64,000 nucleotides of DNA from Siphonodentalium dalli. Taxonomy: Eukaryota; Mollusca; Scaphopoda; Gadilida; Siphonodentaliidae. This document shows, piece after piece, positions 36,310 through 47,528 of the stretch; the first letter of the stretch is position 1, and the number at the start of each line of letters is the position of its first letter. Both the position numbers and the translations under genes were made by a program. The notes beneath the pieces are model-generated. The model was not told the origin of the DNA. It saw nothing but the letters and a program-made list of their open reading frames with translations, and did no database searches. Location: the NCBI GenBank assembly GCA_032622095.1, contig CP136062.1:156296875-156360874 (forward strand). The letters run 5' to 3'.

Positions 36310-37304
36310 GTTGAAACTGTTTTGGATCGAGTCCTGTCCGGCTACTCTTCTATAACCTCTCAAGATTTTGAAGTGTTGAATGGGTCACCATGAATCGCTC
36401 AATTAAACAATCGCAACGGTGTTGAGTGTTTTGCTTATCGCTCACTATTTACTGCTGTATATAAACAAACGATTGACTCACACAAAGTGTGTTTTGTGGA
36501 TAATAACGCATTCATATGAACATTATCCTATACTATTAGTATATTCTTGGGAAACTTTTTGTAAATGTTATTTATAAATTATAACCTATAACGAAGGCCA
36601 TCCATTCCTTTAAGTTCCAAAGATATAAGGAGAATCACTGCATTTTAATTGCATACCGCATCCATCGTGGTGCTGTTTTGTGTTCAAGTGACAACCTTAC
36701 CATGGTGTTGGAAATTACTGCAGTGTAATACCACAGCATTACCTGGGTAACACCACGTTAGAGATGGTCAATTACTTTAAGTATATGCAGGTTTGAAATC
36801 ATCACGCTTGGGAAAGGCTGCCCTCTATGTTCTTATAAAAAAGCGTCACTTTGACCTAATCCGACGAAATACTGGTAGTGCTACAATCAAGATAACTTCA
36901 ACCCACAATTCTGGGCGTAAAGTCCATTATAGAAGAGTATCGGGATGGGACTCGGTCCAAAACAGCATCAACCCAACCGATACCACAAGTTGTGGACAGG
37001 GAAAACTTGGTCTAAACAGGTACTAGTACATGCATGTATTACAAGCATTAAAGGGTACACTAAATCCGGCCATTTATGAGACCATCTCCTTGTATACTCA
37101 ACAGAATATATGCAACAAATGAATGTGCTCTATGTCTAAGCCACATTAAGCTCCTTGTACAGATTACTTGGTGATACAGCAGGTTGACAAAGATAAAGGA
37201 ACATCAGAATATTTTTATTCTGTGATGGATTTTAAGGCCTGTATGTGTGTACATGTACATGAATCTGATTATATTGACATGCTGCAATAATGTGTCACTT
37301 GAAG

Positions 37305-37630
37305 TGATGTGAAACACTCCAATAGGGTGATAAAATATAAATGGAGAATAATCTTGTTAAAAGTAGTACTTTTTACAAACATTATATCCAAATTAACAAC
37401 ACACACCATCATTCGTATACATAATTAAATGCAGTAACTATCAAAGGCGAACTCGTTTTCGTTATATTATCGCCGATAGATGCGCCCCGAATCGAGTAGT
37501 AAATATTCACAATTGAGCGTAGTTCAGACAATGTTTTCTATGGAGTATTACGGTTGATTTGCTTTCGATTTTCGGCTATGTTAGTAGAATGCTACCTTAT
37601 TCCAGTTGGCATATCGCCTTGGTACTAACT
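37305..37630 (+). repeat. Dispersed repeat, copy inside the large transposon
   Basis: Partner of 10905-11225 in the same orientation. Confidence 0.7.
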
Positions 37631-37639
37631 GATCAGTTT

Positions 37640-38920
37640 CACGCACCAGAACAAGTGCATAATATATCTTTAAAAGTTCATATCCTTCAGACAAGCTCAG
37701 AAACAAGGCTTGAGACTGATCCATGGGTACTGTTGTGCTTTGTGTAGAGATATGAAACTGGTACACCTCCAAATTCTGGTCAATGTAGTATGAAGTACGG
37801 TATAACAAAGGTTATGCATACACTGGATGCCATAGTGCACATTTTCTGAGACTCATACAGGTACATACAGAAGCATACAGGTACAAGTATGTTGTAGAAT
37901 TGAATTCACTAACTTCACTTGCCAAGATTTTCACCACTAAGTCTGATAAAATGTAGACGTCACTGATCGGTCTCCATCAAGGAAGGAATTGATGTGTCAT
38001 TTTTGCCTTTGATGAAGACATTGGTCATCATTTGGTTATATATTAAAGTCTCCCCTTCGCTGCACAGTACTGGATTCAGTGCATACCGTCCATTGGCATA
38101 CATATGGTACATGTATATAGCCAGGACTGTCACAAAGCAACAACTCACATTATGTCATGCATGGACGAATACCGATAACATCTAGATTACATGTATCCGT
38201 TACATGTACACCGAATAACATTTGAAATCCTTCCTCATCCAGTCCTGGACAGAATTAATAATATTGGTATCAAGGGTAATCATTATCTGCAAGAAACACT
38301 CAGGAAACATGATTCTATGATTGGTTGTCAGATATCATGCCTTGAATGAAATGTGTATGTCTCAATCCAGTCAGGCAGCTCCTCCTGTCTGAAAAATAAG
38401 ATTTGAATGCTTGTAATGACATCAGAAAAGCGGAATGACTAATCATGTACATATTATTAAGATGTACGGTCCAAATTAATCACCCGGGGGGGGGGGGGGA
38501 GGGGCAGTTATAACAGTAATGTTATCCATTCAAACGCTGCATGTTGGTCAGAATCAGCTACAAATACATATATTTACATACTAAGTGTTGTCATCACTAA
38601 ATCCAGCATACTGATTGGTCGGCGCCCACGTGGCTAGTTGCAGTTATTTCTCGGTGAATGCGCAACGGCTCATAACACCAAGCTCACAACACCATACATA
38701 CGTCATTGGGTTTGGAAAGACGAACGCGTAATGTTTTGGGAGCATTTGGACTCGCGCAGGATTGACTTAATACATCATCTGGTTGCAATATGAAGAGAAA
38801 TTGTTCCTATTAACTTTTGCCAAGGGTGCTATTGGGTACTTTGGGCTGTTTTTTGTCACGATACACTATTCAATTTAAATACATTTACAAAAGTGGCTTT
38901 TTCGCTAAATGTATATAAAT
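37640..38920. other. Interior of large transposon, nothing recognised
   Basis: AT-rich sequence with a G-run at about 38486-38498. Open frames are short and without family resemblance. Confidence 0.4.
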
Positions 38921-38925
38921 ATAAG

Positions 38926-39075
38926 GATTAACTGTCATGTGGACTATTTTAATGGAGATGTAACCGTGAGGAAAGTGGTCATAACTTGTATGTAAAACCC
39001 TTTGGGTTTTACACAAGTTATGTCCACTTACCTCACGGTTACATCTCCATAAAAACAGTCCACATGACAGTTAAT
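38926..39075. repeat. 150-bp near-perfect palindrome
   Basis: Arms meet at AAAACCCTTTGGGTTTT near 39002. Long exact pairs include GGAGATGTAACCGTGAGG and TTAACTGTCATGTGGACT. No target duplication is obvious. Likely a MITE or a cruciform-forming repeat. Confidence 0.85.
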
Positions 39076-39328
39076 ACTTATGTACATATACTAGTAGCAT
39101 ATACCGTTGTAACAGGATACCTCCCCTTAAATATCTCCCCACAAACAATACCCACATGAATGACTAAAATAAAATTTCACTCATTTGATATGTTACTTGA
39201 ACAAACAAAATTAAATAAAAAACAAACGTAAATCTCATAAAACATCTTTTTCGGGCCATTTCATGGTCAAATGATATCAAAAGGGTGAATTTTCTTTTAG
39301 TCAAAGATTGGGGGAATGTCAGGGAATT

Positions 39329-39410
39329 ACAGTAATGCCCAAAGTAAGTGACCACTTAACTTCAGGATTGTGGGTAATTTTTCAGGATTTATTCAGAAAT
39401 ATGGCTTGTG
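39329..39410. repeat. Half-copy of the 36-kb palindromic MITE
   Basis: Shares CAGTAATGCCCA, GGGTAA, TTTTCAGGATTTA and AAATATGGCTTGT with one arm of 36094-36309. The other arm is absent. Confidence 0.7.
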
Positions 39411-39737
39411 TGGTCTCACACCAGAAACTTCTAACACAGCAGTACTAGAAAGGTTACCGCTTCAACACTGCACCAAATCGGTTGATATTTATGTAAAATA
39501 TACGAAGCAGACTAGGTGTTATGTATTGCTCTGCGTACCTATTTTTCCATGTACCTAAAAATAAGTCAAGCCCTGTTCCATGTGTGAGGTATGGCTACAT
39601 GTATACTCAAAGTAATTGGCACCTCTTAGTATAGTGCCCCCGTTAATACTGCAGTATTAAAGATATATAAAGCACAGTAACCTCCAGCACCTCATTATGG
39701 TTACTAGTACAGTTTCAACGTTGCATATACCACAGTT

Positions 39738-39892
39738 ACACCCCATATGCATGTTGTCATGTCACACCCCATATGCATGTTGTCATGTTACACCCCATAT
39801 GCATGTTGTCATGTTACACCCCATATGCATGTTACACCCCATATGGCATATGCATGTTGTCATGTTACACCCCATATGCATGTTGTCATGTT
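39738..39892 (+). repeat. 26-bp minisatellite, about 6 copies
   Basis: The unit begins ACACCCCATATGCATG and ends TTGTCATGTT. Copies are nearly exact, except one shortened and one with an extra CATATGGCATATG. Open frames across it are repeat artefacts. Confidence 0.9.
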
Positions 39893-40339
39893 TCGCATGC
39901 ATGAAAATAAAATGCAGTGTTTTTCCTCCTATCTGTGGAACGGATGGCCTTCGTTACATGTACATGTATATATTATTCCAAATATAGGACATGGGCACGC
40001 TGATAGAAAAATTGTATTGTATATACGGGAGTTAAATGTAGCACATAATGAACTTTTAAGTTGCCAACATTGTTTAGGCTGTCAATTTATAAACTCCACC
40101 CATCCATGTTGTCAGGCTGCATTGATTGGCATTACACAAACAAGCATGAAAAGATAATTTAGTGATTCATCTTATTCATGCATATATAAGTTCATTGAAC
40201 AAGATCCATGTGGCTGTTTTAATTTTCAACTTTTGGTGTGATATTTGTTGGTGTATCATAACTGCATGGTGCTCCACAACAGTAATCGACTTGATACCGT
40301 GGTGGATATCATATACTGCCCGTATATACTGCGATCATT

Positions 40340-41220
40340 ACCAGGTATCCCCCCCCGGAAAACAACTGCGGGACACAACGTACCGGGGGGTGGGGTGGTA
40401 CTTAGGCGTAAAAAATTTACACGTAAATTTTTTCCTTATTCATTTAGGGGGGGGGGGGTTGTCGGAAAAAATTTGCATGTAATATTTTTCCAAATATGTA
40501 TTTTCAGACTCACAACTTCAATTTTCTCTCATTTTATAGAATATGGATTAACCTTAATATCCAAATCATATATACATGAGTAATACAATCCACATAAAAC
40601 AATTTTGGATAACCACTGTCTTGGTGTACATGTGATATTGACCCCATTAACCCTCTTAATAATGCCAACTATGTCAGTGTCTACCAGTCGATTGCAGAAT
40701 TCTACCCTGCGATCGCTTATCTGGCAAATTTTTACTGCAGAACTATCCCATGTATTAAACAATTTCTCCTCCAATGGTATCAGAAAACAGTTATATGCTG
40801 GTATCTCACTCATCTCATTTGCATCTTTTTCAAAGTCGAGGTAATGACTAGTTGTCATTTTTTAAAGTGCATACATAGCGTTGCGATCACCAATATACAT
40901 GTTTGTACATGTCATGACATCACGAGGTACAAATCTGCGTTCTACTGGTAGACAATGACCATCTTAGTCACAATAATCTAAACTAAGTTAACAAGCACCT
41001 TCTCGTGAATTGTATGCTCCGGTGTTTTTTTCGCTTTCCGGTCAAACCGAGTTGTTGTCCGGCTGCGGTAGATTTGATTTGGGGGGGGCGGGCAAATGGT
41101 CAGTGGAAAAAAACTGCAGTTTTTGCTGTTTTGGGGGGGGGGGATACCCAAACCGAAGAAAACAGTTTTTTCCACCCTGTGTCTGCAGTTTTTTTCCGCC
41201 CCCCCCCCCTGCCCCCCCCA
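40340..41220. repeat. Homopolymer G/C runs within inverted sequence
   Basis: Runs of 8-12 G or C occur near 40348, 40448, 41080, 41136 and 41200. The last set lies in a partly self-complementary stretch (GGGGGG...AAAACTGCAGTTTTT...CCCCCC). The sequence could form G-quadruplex or hairpin structures, and assembly accuracy here may be low. Confidence 0.6.
40529..40858 (-). pseudogene. Unrecognised coding-like frame in the large transposon
   Basis: A 109-residue - strand frame has a balanced, protein-like composition (DFEKDANEMSEIPAYNCFLI near the start; later KRVNGVNITCTPRQWLSKIV). It starts after an AT-rich stretch with no clear splice acceptor. I do not recognise a family. It may be a fragment of a transposon-encoded or captured host protein, or chance. 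Confidence 0.3.
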
Positions 41221-41674
41221 TTTTTAAGGGCCATAATTTTGAGGATAGCAGTATATACATGTATTGGTGACAATGTACAAATATTCATCTGCATGGTAGC
41301 TATACATGTAGATTATAAACTCACCACTGGTATTTTGGCGAACAGACTTCCAGTAATATTTCACCTGTCATTTGTTCATTGCCACGTGTCTAGCTAGACA
41401 GGACCGACGCTTAGACTAATCATGGGCGAAATCAATCTTCATATGTTGAAGATGAGAGGGCATGATGCCGCATCCACCATGGCTAATGAATCTGGTATTT
41501 CTGTAATTGAAGAAAAAATACATGTACATGTATGCTGCATATATATATGTATGTGATATGGATGCATGTATTTTCATAATTTGCAAACATATTCAAAAAC
41601 CAAGTGTAAAGTTCATTCTTCCAACAATATTAGCATTTTCGGCGATTCAGATGTCAGAAGACCATAATTCAATC

Positions 41675-42225
41675 GTAAGTGGAGGAATCGGGCCTGACAA
41701 AACCATGGATAGTTTGTTACGATGTCATCGCAGATGAGAATATTTAATATCGGTGGTTAACCACGTGATTAACTATCCTATGATATTTCTATTTACTTTG
41801 TACGATTTTTACGTACACGCAAATTTCACCAAGTGGAGGTAACCAAGGATACGTCACAATTTTTGCAAATCTGCATTGATATAACTCGTGATCATGTCGT
41901 GAGCATGCGCAGTCCAACTATCGGTTATTACCCAAGATGGGAATCTGTCCACTTACAATTGAATCGTAGTCATATGAATCATGAATGTTCACTCAGTGAA
42001 CGTACAGATGAAAGATATAATCTTAAGTGGAGGAACCGGGATCGACGAGATCGTGGATGGTTTGTTCACACGATTACGATGTCGTACATGATGAAATCAC
42101 AGTTTTTTTGTAAAGCATGTGATTGACTATCATGCGATCCTTCAGGCCACACTTTTTACATACACATGACTGATTAGTGATTACGTCGCAAATGGGGATA
42201 ACCAAGGATACGCCACAATTTCGCT
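41675..42225. repeat. Diverged tandem duplication of about 340 bp
   Basis: 41675-41875 and about 42020-42225 share AGTGGAGGAA(T/C)CGGG, ATGGATAGTTTGTT/GTGGATGGTTTGTT, GATTGACTATC-type and AACCAAGGATACG(T/C)CACAATTT blocks in order. Confidence 0.65.
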
Positions 42226-42354
42226 TTTAAATAAAACAGTGCATGATATTATTTTTTACCTACTTACAATTGTATCGTGGTAATCTGAACGTTCACTTAG
42301 TGTTAAATTGGCCATGGCATGACAATATTAAAGAGATTGTGGGAATTCTATCAG

Positions 42355-42768
42355 ATTGACTATCTATCTATCTACTCGATACTCCATCGCCCTCAATGTG
42401 CTGAGGATTATGTGGAGGTCCAGGTGCTACCACGGCCGAGTAACTTTATAACCCTGTGGTGACTCCAGTAGCGTTCTTTAACGTGCACACACTGAGGCGT
42501 GTACACGGGTCAGCCATTAATGTCCGCGTCCGATCGGACAGCGTACTGAACCCACGACAACATACCTGGACAAGTGTTGTAATGGGGGGGAAGTCGGCAT
42601 TTTTGCATTCGGATCTTTATTCAGTGATCTCGAATGAGACTTTTCAGCCTGACAAACTTGTATCTGACCGAGTTCTGATTTTTGTCAGAATACCCTGACC
42701 ACGTTACGATCCCCGGTCCGATAGCACGAGAGACCAGTACGCTACCTGTCGGCCACCGACTTCCCTTG
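42355..42768 (-). mobile_element. Probable tRNA-derived SINE
   Basis: Read on the - strand it has a tRNA-like head near 42768 with an A-box-like TGGCCGACAGG, a body of about 300 bp, and an (ATAG)n tail at 42356-42375. The B box is poor (GGGGATCGTAACG), and I could not find a clean target duplication. Confidence 0.5.
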
Positions 42769-42779
42769 ACATTTGTTAG

Positions 42780-44085
42780 AATAATGGTATGAAGTATAAC
42801 TGATCATAACTGACAATTTCCTTATAAGCTACATGTATATTTTCAATAAATGGGACCTTTTTATTTTCCAACTATTGTCATATTAATGTCGACCGATAAT
42901 ACACTGCATTTATGGCAGAATTTGATTTTGCAGACGAAAATAGCCATTCCCGGATAGTTTTTTCTTTTTATGTAGCATAAAATTTAGGCCAATTTATAAT
43001 TCATTAAAAATCGTTTTTGCAGTTGGGAACGCAGTTGGGAATATTGTGTAGGGCTACCTTTATATATGAATCATAAATGCCATATAATCATAGTCCGTCA
43101 GAAGTTACTATTTTGACCAAAAAAATGTTCATTTATCAATGACGGATTCCATTTTCTGAAATATTACACGGAAACAAAATTAGGCCGATTTACTATCAAA
43201 TTTCATTTGAATAAAATGGATAATTCGTGCCCTTTTAATTGTAGTTCGATTAAATATTTTACTAGTAACAGTCTGTTCATAATGAGAAATCACTTCAATT
43301 GATTACTAATTAGTTTCACTTACCTAAAATCCGATCAATTTGTATCCTATGAAAACGTAAGATGGACGTAGTTTTTTATCCACGAAGCCTCGATCTGAGC
43401 CGGTAGGTAAAACAATAGGAATGCTTTTGCCCCTGTTGTAAAGTGGAACGAAATTACACGCTCAAATTTGTAATAATAAAAGTTCAACGAAGCAATAGAT
43501 TGATAAGGCCACCACCAACAGGAACGTGGAGACAGGGTGATTGGGGTGTATATATCCCAAACAGTTCTAATAATTAAAAATTTCATGACTGCCACATTAG
43601 TTGTAAACTTCACACCATATAAGAGGACCCCCACCCCCTGGAATACGGAATAATACCACTTAACACAGAGGGTGGAATACGAAATACCAGTTAACAGCCA
43701 TATGGATAAATTCTCTATTGTCGTACGAACGCAGGTCATAATGTCCATGTCTAAAATGATATAAATTGATGATCGACGATCTGTATGTCAAACCGTGCAT
43801 TTATTGTGACAAACATCGCATTTATATTATTCTTATGCTCATTTTTTTTGGAAGGTTGGAATACGAATACCGGTATTTTTGGAATACCGAATACCTCCTA
43901 ACAGAGGGGCCGGCATATGTCGTACCTCGTAACAGGGCATGGAATACGGCGTACGAAATGGGGGGGGGGGCTATTATACCGGGTATGACATACATAAAAA
44001 ACACACTCACCGCGCTGTTGAAGGGGGGGGGGGGGTGTCTGTGCAACCTTTGTTTATTAATTTAACCCTTTCATAACGGGATTTA
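42780..44085. other. Interior of large transposon, AT-rich with G runs
   Basis: No gene was recognised. Runs of 8-12 G occur near 43961-43970 and 44024-44035. The 133-residue - strand frame at 43347-43748 has no family resemblance, and nothing around it supports a gene. Confidence 0.4.
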
Positions 44086-44089
44086 GGCT

Positions 44090-46350
44090 GGTGCAGCATT
44101 AAGGACGCTGTTTGTATTAAACATTTATCATGGTCAGTGTATGCATTTTAAAACACAGGGCAAGTTAGGTTACATCATTTAATTGATATTCTAGTTAAAA
44201 TAGTCTGTGAAACTACTTTAAAACCACATGTTATGCACCCTGTTTTGCCAACCAAACTATGAAATATAGATATGTTATTTGTTTTATTATCAGAGAAAAG
44301 CATTCTGCAAAGATATGGCCTTATACATGTTATAAACATGCAAATAGTGGCTTCATTTGGCCTTTCTACCATCATTTAGAGAGTCAAATCTGAAGAAATT
44401 CCCTTAGTTTGATATTTATGATTCCATAATCCCATGAAATGGTATTTAAAACCTCAAATGTCAGTATTTCCTATCAGATGGACATATCAACTAATAAATT
44501 AAACATTTCCCATGGTCATTACATGCATTTTTAATATACAAGGCAATGTAGAAAACATCATTTGATGGATATTTTACTTAAAATAGTCAGTGGAAACTAC
44601 ATAAAAGCAATATTGTATGCATCCCTGTATAGCCAAATCAAATTAAACTATGGATATTGTATTATTTATTTCATCTGAGACATGTATTCTGTTCAGATAT
44701 AGCCTTATATATGTTATAAAGATGCCAATAATGGCATAATTTAGGCTTTTTTTCCATAATTTAGAGGGTCAAAGCTGAATAAATTCCCTTATTTCAAATT
44801 TGTAAGATGCCAAGCCAGCTGAAATGGTATATCAAACCTCAAATGGCAGTATTTCTTATCAGATGGACATCTCTACCAATAAATTAAACATTTTTCATGG
44901 TCATTGCATGCATTTTAATATACAGGACAAGGCAGAAAACATCATTTGATGGATATTTTACTTAAAATAGTCTGTGGAAACAACATAAAAGCCATGTTGT
45001 ATGCATCCCTGTATAGCCAAAACAAATTAAACTATGGATATTTTATTGTTGATTTCATCAGAGACATGTATTCTGTTCAGATATAGCCTTATATATGTTA
45101 TAAAGATGCCAATAATGGCATAATTTAGGTTTTTTTTTCCATAATTTAGAGGGTCAAAGCTGAATAAATTCCCTTATTTTAAATTTGTAAGATGCCAAGC
45201 CAGCTGAAATGGTGTATCAAACCTCAAATGGCAGTATTTCTTATCAGATGGACATCTCTACCAATAAATTAAACATTTTTCATGGTCATTGCATGCATTT
45301 TAATATACAGGACAAGGCAGAAAACATCATTTGATGGATATTTTACTTAAAATAGTCTGTGGAAACAACCTAAAAGCCATGTTGTATGCATCCCTGAATA
45401 GCCAAAACAAATTAAACTATGGATATTTTATTGTTGATTTCATCAGAGACATGTATTCTGTTGAGATATAGCCTTATACATGTCATTAACATGCAAATAG
45501 TGGCTTCATTTTGGCTTTCTTCCATTATTTAGAGAGTCAAATCTGAAGGAATTCCCTTAGTTTGATATTTATGATCCCATAATCCCATGAAATGGTATTT
45601 TAAACCTCAATTGTCAGTATTTCTTATCAGATGGACATATCAACTAATGAATTAAACATTTCCCATGATCATTACAAGCATTTTAATATACAAGGCTATG
45701 TAGAAAACATCATTTGATGGATATTTTACTTAAAATGGTCTATGGAAACTACATAAAACAAATATTGTATGCATCCCTCTACAGCCAAATGCAATTGAAC
45801 TATGGATATTTTATTGTGCATTTTATCAGAGACATGTATTCTGTTGAGATATAGCCTTATACATGTTACTAACATGCAAATAGTGGCTTCATTTGGGCTT
45901 TCTTCCATAATTTAGAGGGTCAAAGCTGAATAAATTTCCTTAGGTTTCAAATTTAAAAGATGCCAAGCCAGCTGAAATGGTGTATCAAACCTAAAATGTC
46001 AGTATTTCTTATCAGATTGACATCTCTACCTATAAATTAAGCATTTATCATGGCCATTGCATGCATTTTAATATATAGGACAAGGCAGAACACATCACTT
46101 GATGGATATTTTACTTAAAATACTTTGTGGAAACTACATAAAAGCCACATTGTATGCTTTCCTATATAGCCAAATGAAATTCAACTATGGATAAATTGGA
46201 TATTTTATTGTTTGTATCATCAGAGACATGCATTCTGCTAAGATATAGTCTTTTGTGTATTATAAACATACAATAGGTGCATGGCCTCATTGGGCTTGCT
46301 TTCATAATACAAGAGAGTCAACTCTGAAGAAATACCATCGGTTTGAAATT
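44090..46350 (+). repeat. 384-bp tandem satellite, about 5.8 units
   Basis: The marker CATGGTCATT-like occurs at 44129, 44511, 44896, 45281, 45664 and 46049: spacings of 382, 385, 385, 383 and 385 bp. Units 3 and 4 are nearly identical and outer units more diverged, as expected for unequal-exchange homogenisation. It lies near the right end of the large inverted-repeat transposon. No coding function. Confidence 0.93.
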
Positions 46351-46558
46351 GGTAGCATCTTCCATCCTTATATAAGAGGGGTATATACCAGCTTGAAGTA
46401 CCTGTTTAATTAATAGGTTCAATGCAAGGGGCCACCAGAGAGGTTTGTCTAGTTCGGGATGGTGTTTATTAAAATTGTATAAAGGTCAGCAATCCCTAAG
46501 AGCATTGAGAAATAGATAAAAACACTTACTGACAGATTGCCAATAACAAAATTACAGC

Positions 46559-46822
46559 TGTTACAGTGATTTGTCAACAAATATATAATTCTAGCTGTAT
46601 TATTAGTTCAAATATTTAACTATGAATAACATTTTCAGAATATTTAATCAACAGGTTGGACCTTTTCCAATGTTATGTAAACAAAACTGTTACAGTGAGT
46701 GACTTGTCAACAATTATATAATCCTATAGCTGTAGTATTACATGTAGTTCAAATATTTAAGAATGAATATGAATTTCAGAATATTTAATCAACAGGTTGG
46801 ACCTTTTTCAATGTTTACCATA
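46559..46822 (+). repeat. Two tandem copies of a roughly 130-bp unit
   Basis: 46559-46674 and 46689-46822 share TGTTACAGTGA, ACTTGTCAACAA-like, AGTTCAAATATTTAA and AGAATATTTAATCAACAGGT blocks. Confidence 0.85.
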
Positions 46823-47528
46823 ACATTTTTATCACAATTTTGCTATCGTTGGACTTTTACAGTTATTCCATTACAGCAGTAATTTGTACATAACAATTAA
46901 TTCTTGGTTTAGAAATATTTTCTTTAAGTATTTCTTAACTTAGAAAAAAAATCTTTAAACAAGAAATATATATTTAATTTTTGAAGCCATTTTCTTAGTA
47001 AGGAAATTGTTTCTTGTTTCAAGACTAAAATCTATCTTATTTGAGAAAACTATCTCTTGACTGGTGGGAGTTTCTTAAATTTTCTTGATGTAGCAGACTT
47101 GGGGGGTATATTTCCCAAAATAAGATTTATTTTCCTGTTTCAGGAAATAGTTTTTCTTGTTTCAAGATATTTTATCTTATTAAGAAATTATTTTTGGCAG
47201 TGTAGCTTTGAGAATCATTGTAAGTTCCACCAAAGGTATAAATAAATGCTCCACGCTTCGGACAAATTAGTACCATCCGATTGCTCTACGAAAGGTTTCT
47301 GTCTGATAATCTGTGTGAAACATCAGATCCACCTCGACCAAGATCGAACAGTTTACTCTATATGATTCCTGTTATTCAATATGTATTATTTTGTGTTATC
47401 CGTTCATGATCCTCGGTTGGTACCAAAAATATGTTACGATGCGAAATCCAAAATACCAGACATCCGCAAGCAACTACTATTGAATTCAATAGTTCGTCCG
47501 AGTATGATATGTAAACAAAATAAATCGA

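Larger units (their letters stand above)
34271..47203. mobile_element. Large terminal-inverted-repeat DNA transposon (CACTA/EnSpm-like), non-autonomous
   Basis: The left end reads CACTGCCAAAAATATTTTCT and the right end is the inverse of CACTGCCAAAAATAATTTCT. Both sides continue for about 300-530 bp (34271-34800 and 46890-47203) in AAGAAA/TTTCTT sequence with many TATCTTGAAA(T/C)AAGA-type repeats. This is the subterminal-repeat pattern of CACTA (CMC) elements. The immediate flanks are TA on both sides. The 12.9-kb interior has no recognisable transposase and is filled with repeats, so it is either a large non-autonomous element with accumulated insertions or two separate ends bracketing unrelated DNA. 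Superfamily is an inference from end sequence and subterminal structure. Confidence 0.65.

Noticed and set aside
39697-40157. Overlapping open frames of 96 and 136 codons
   Set aside because: They are produced by the 26-bp minisatellite, with repeated HMHVVM-type peptides in two frames.
41005-41397. 130-codon open frame
   Set aside because: It is carried by G/C homopolymer runs and gives Pro/Gly-rich translations on both strands.
43347-43748. 133-codon - strand open frame
   Set aside because: No domain, no neighbours or splice signals, and unremarkable length for AT-rich DNA.
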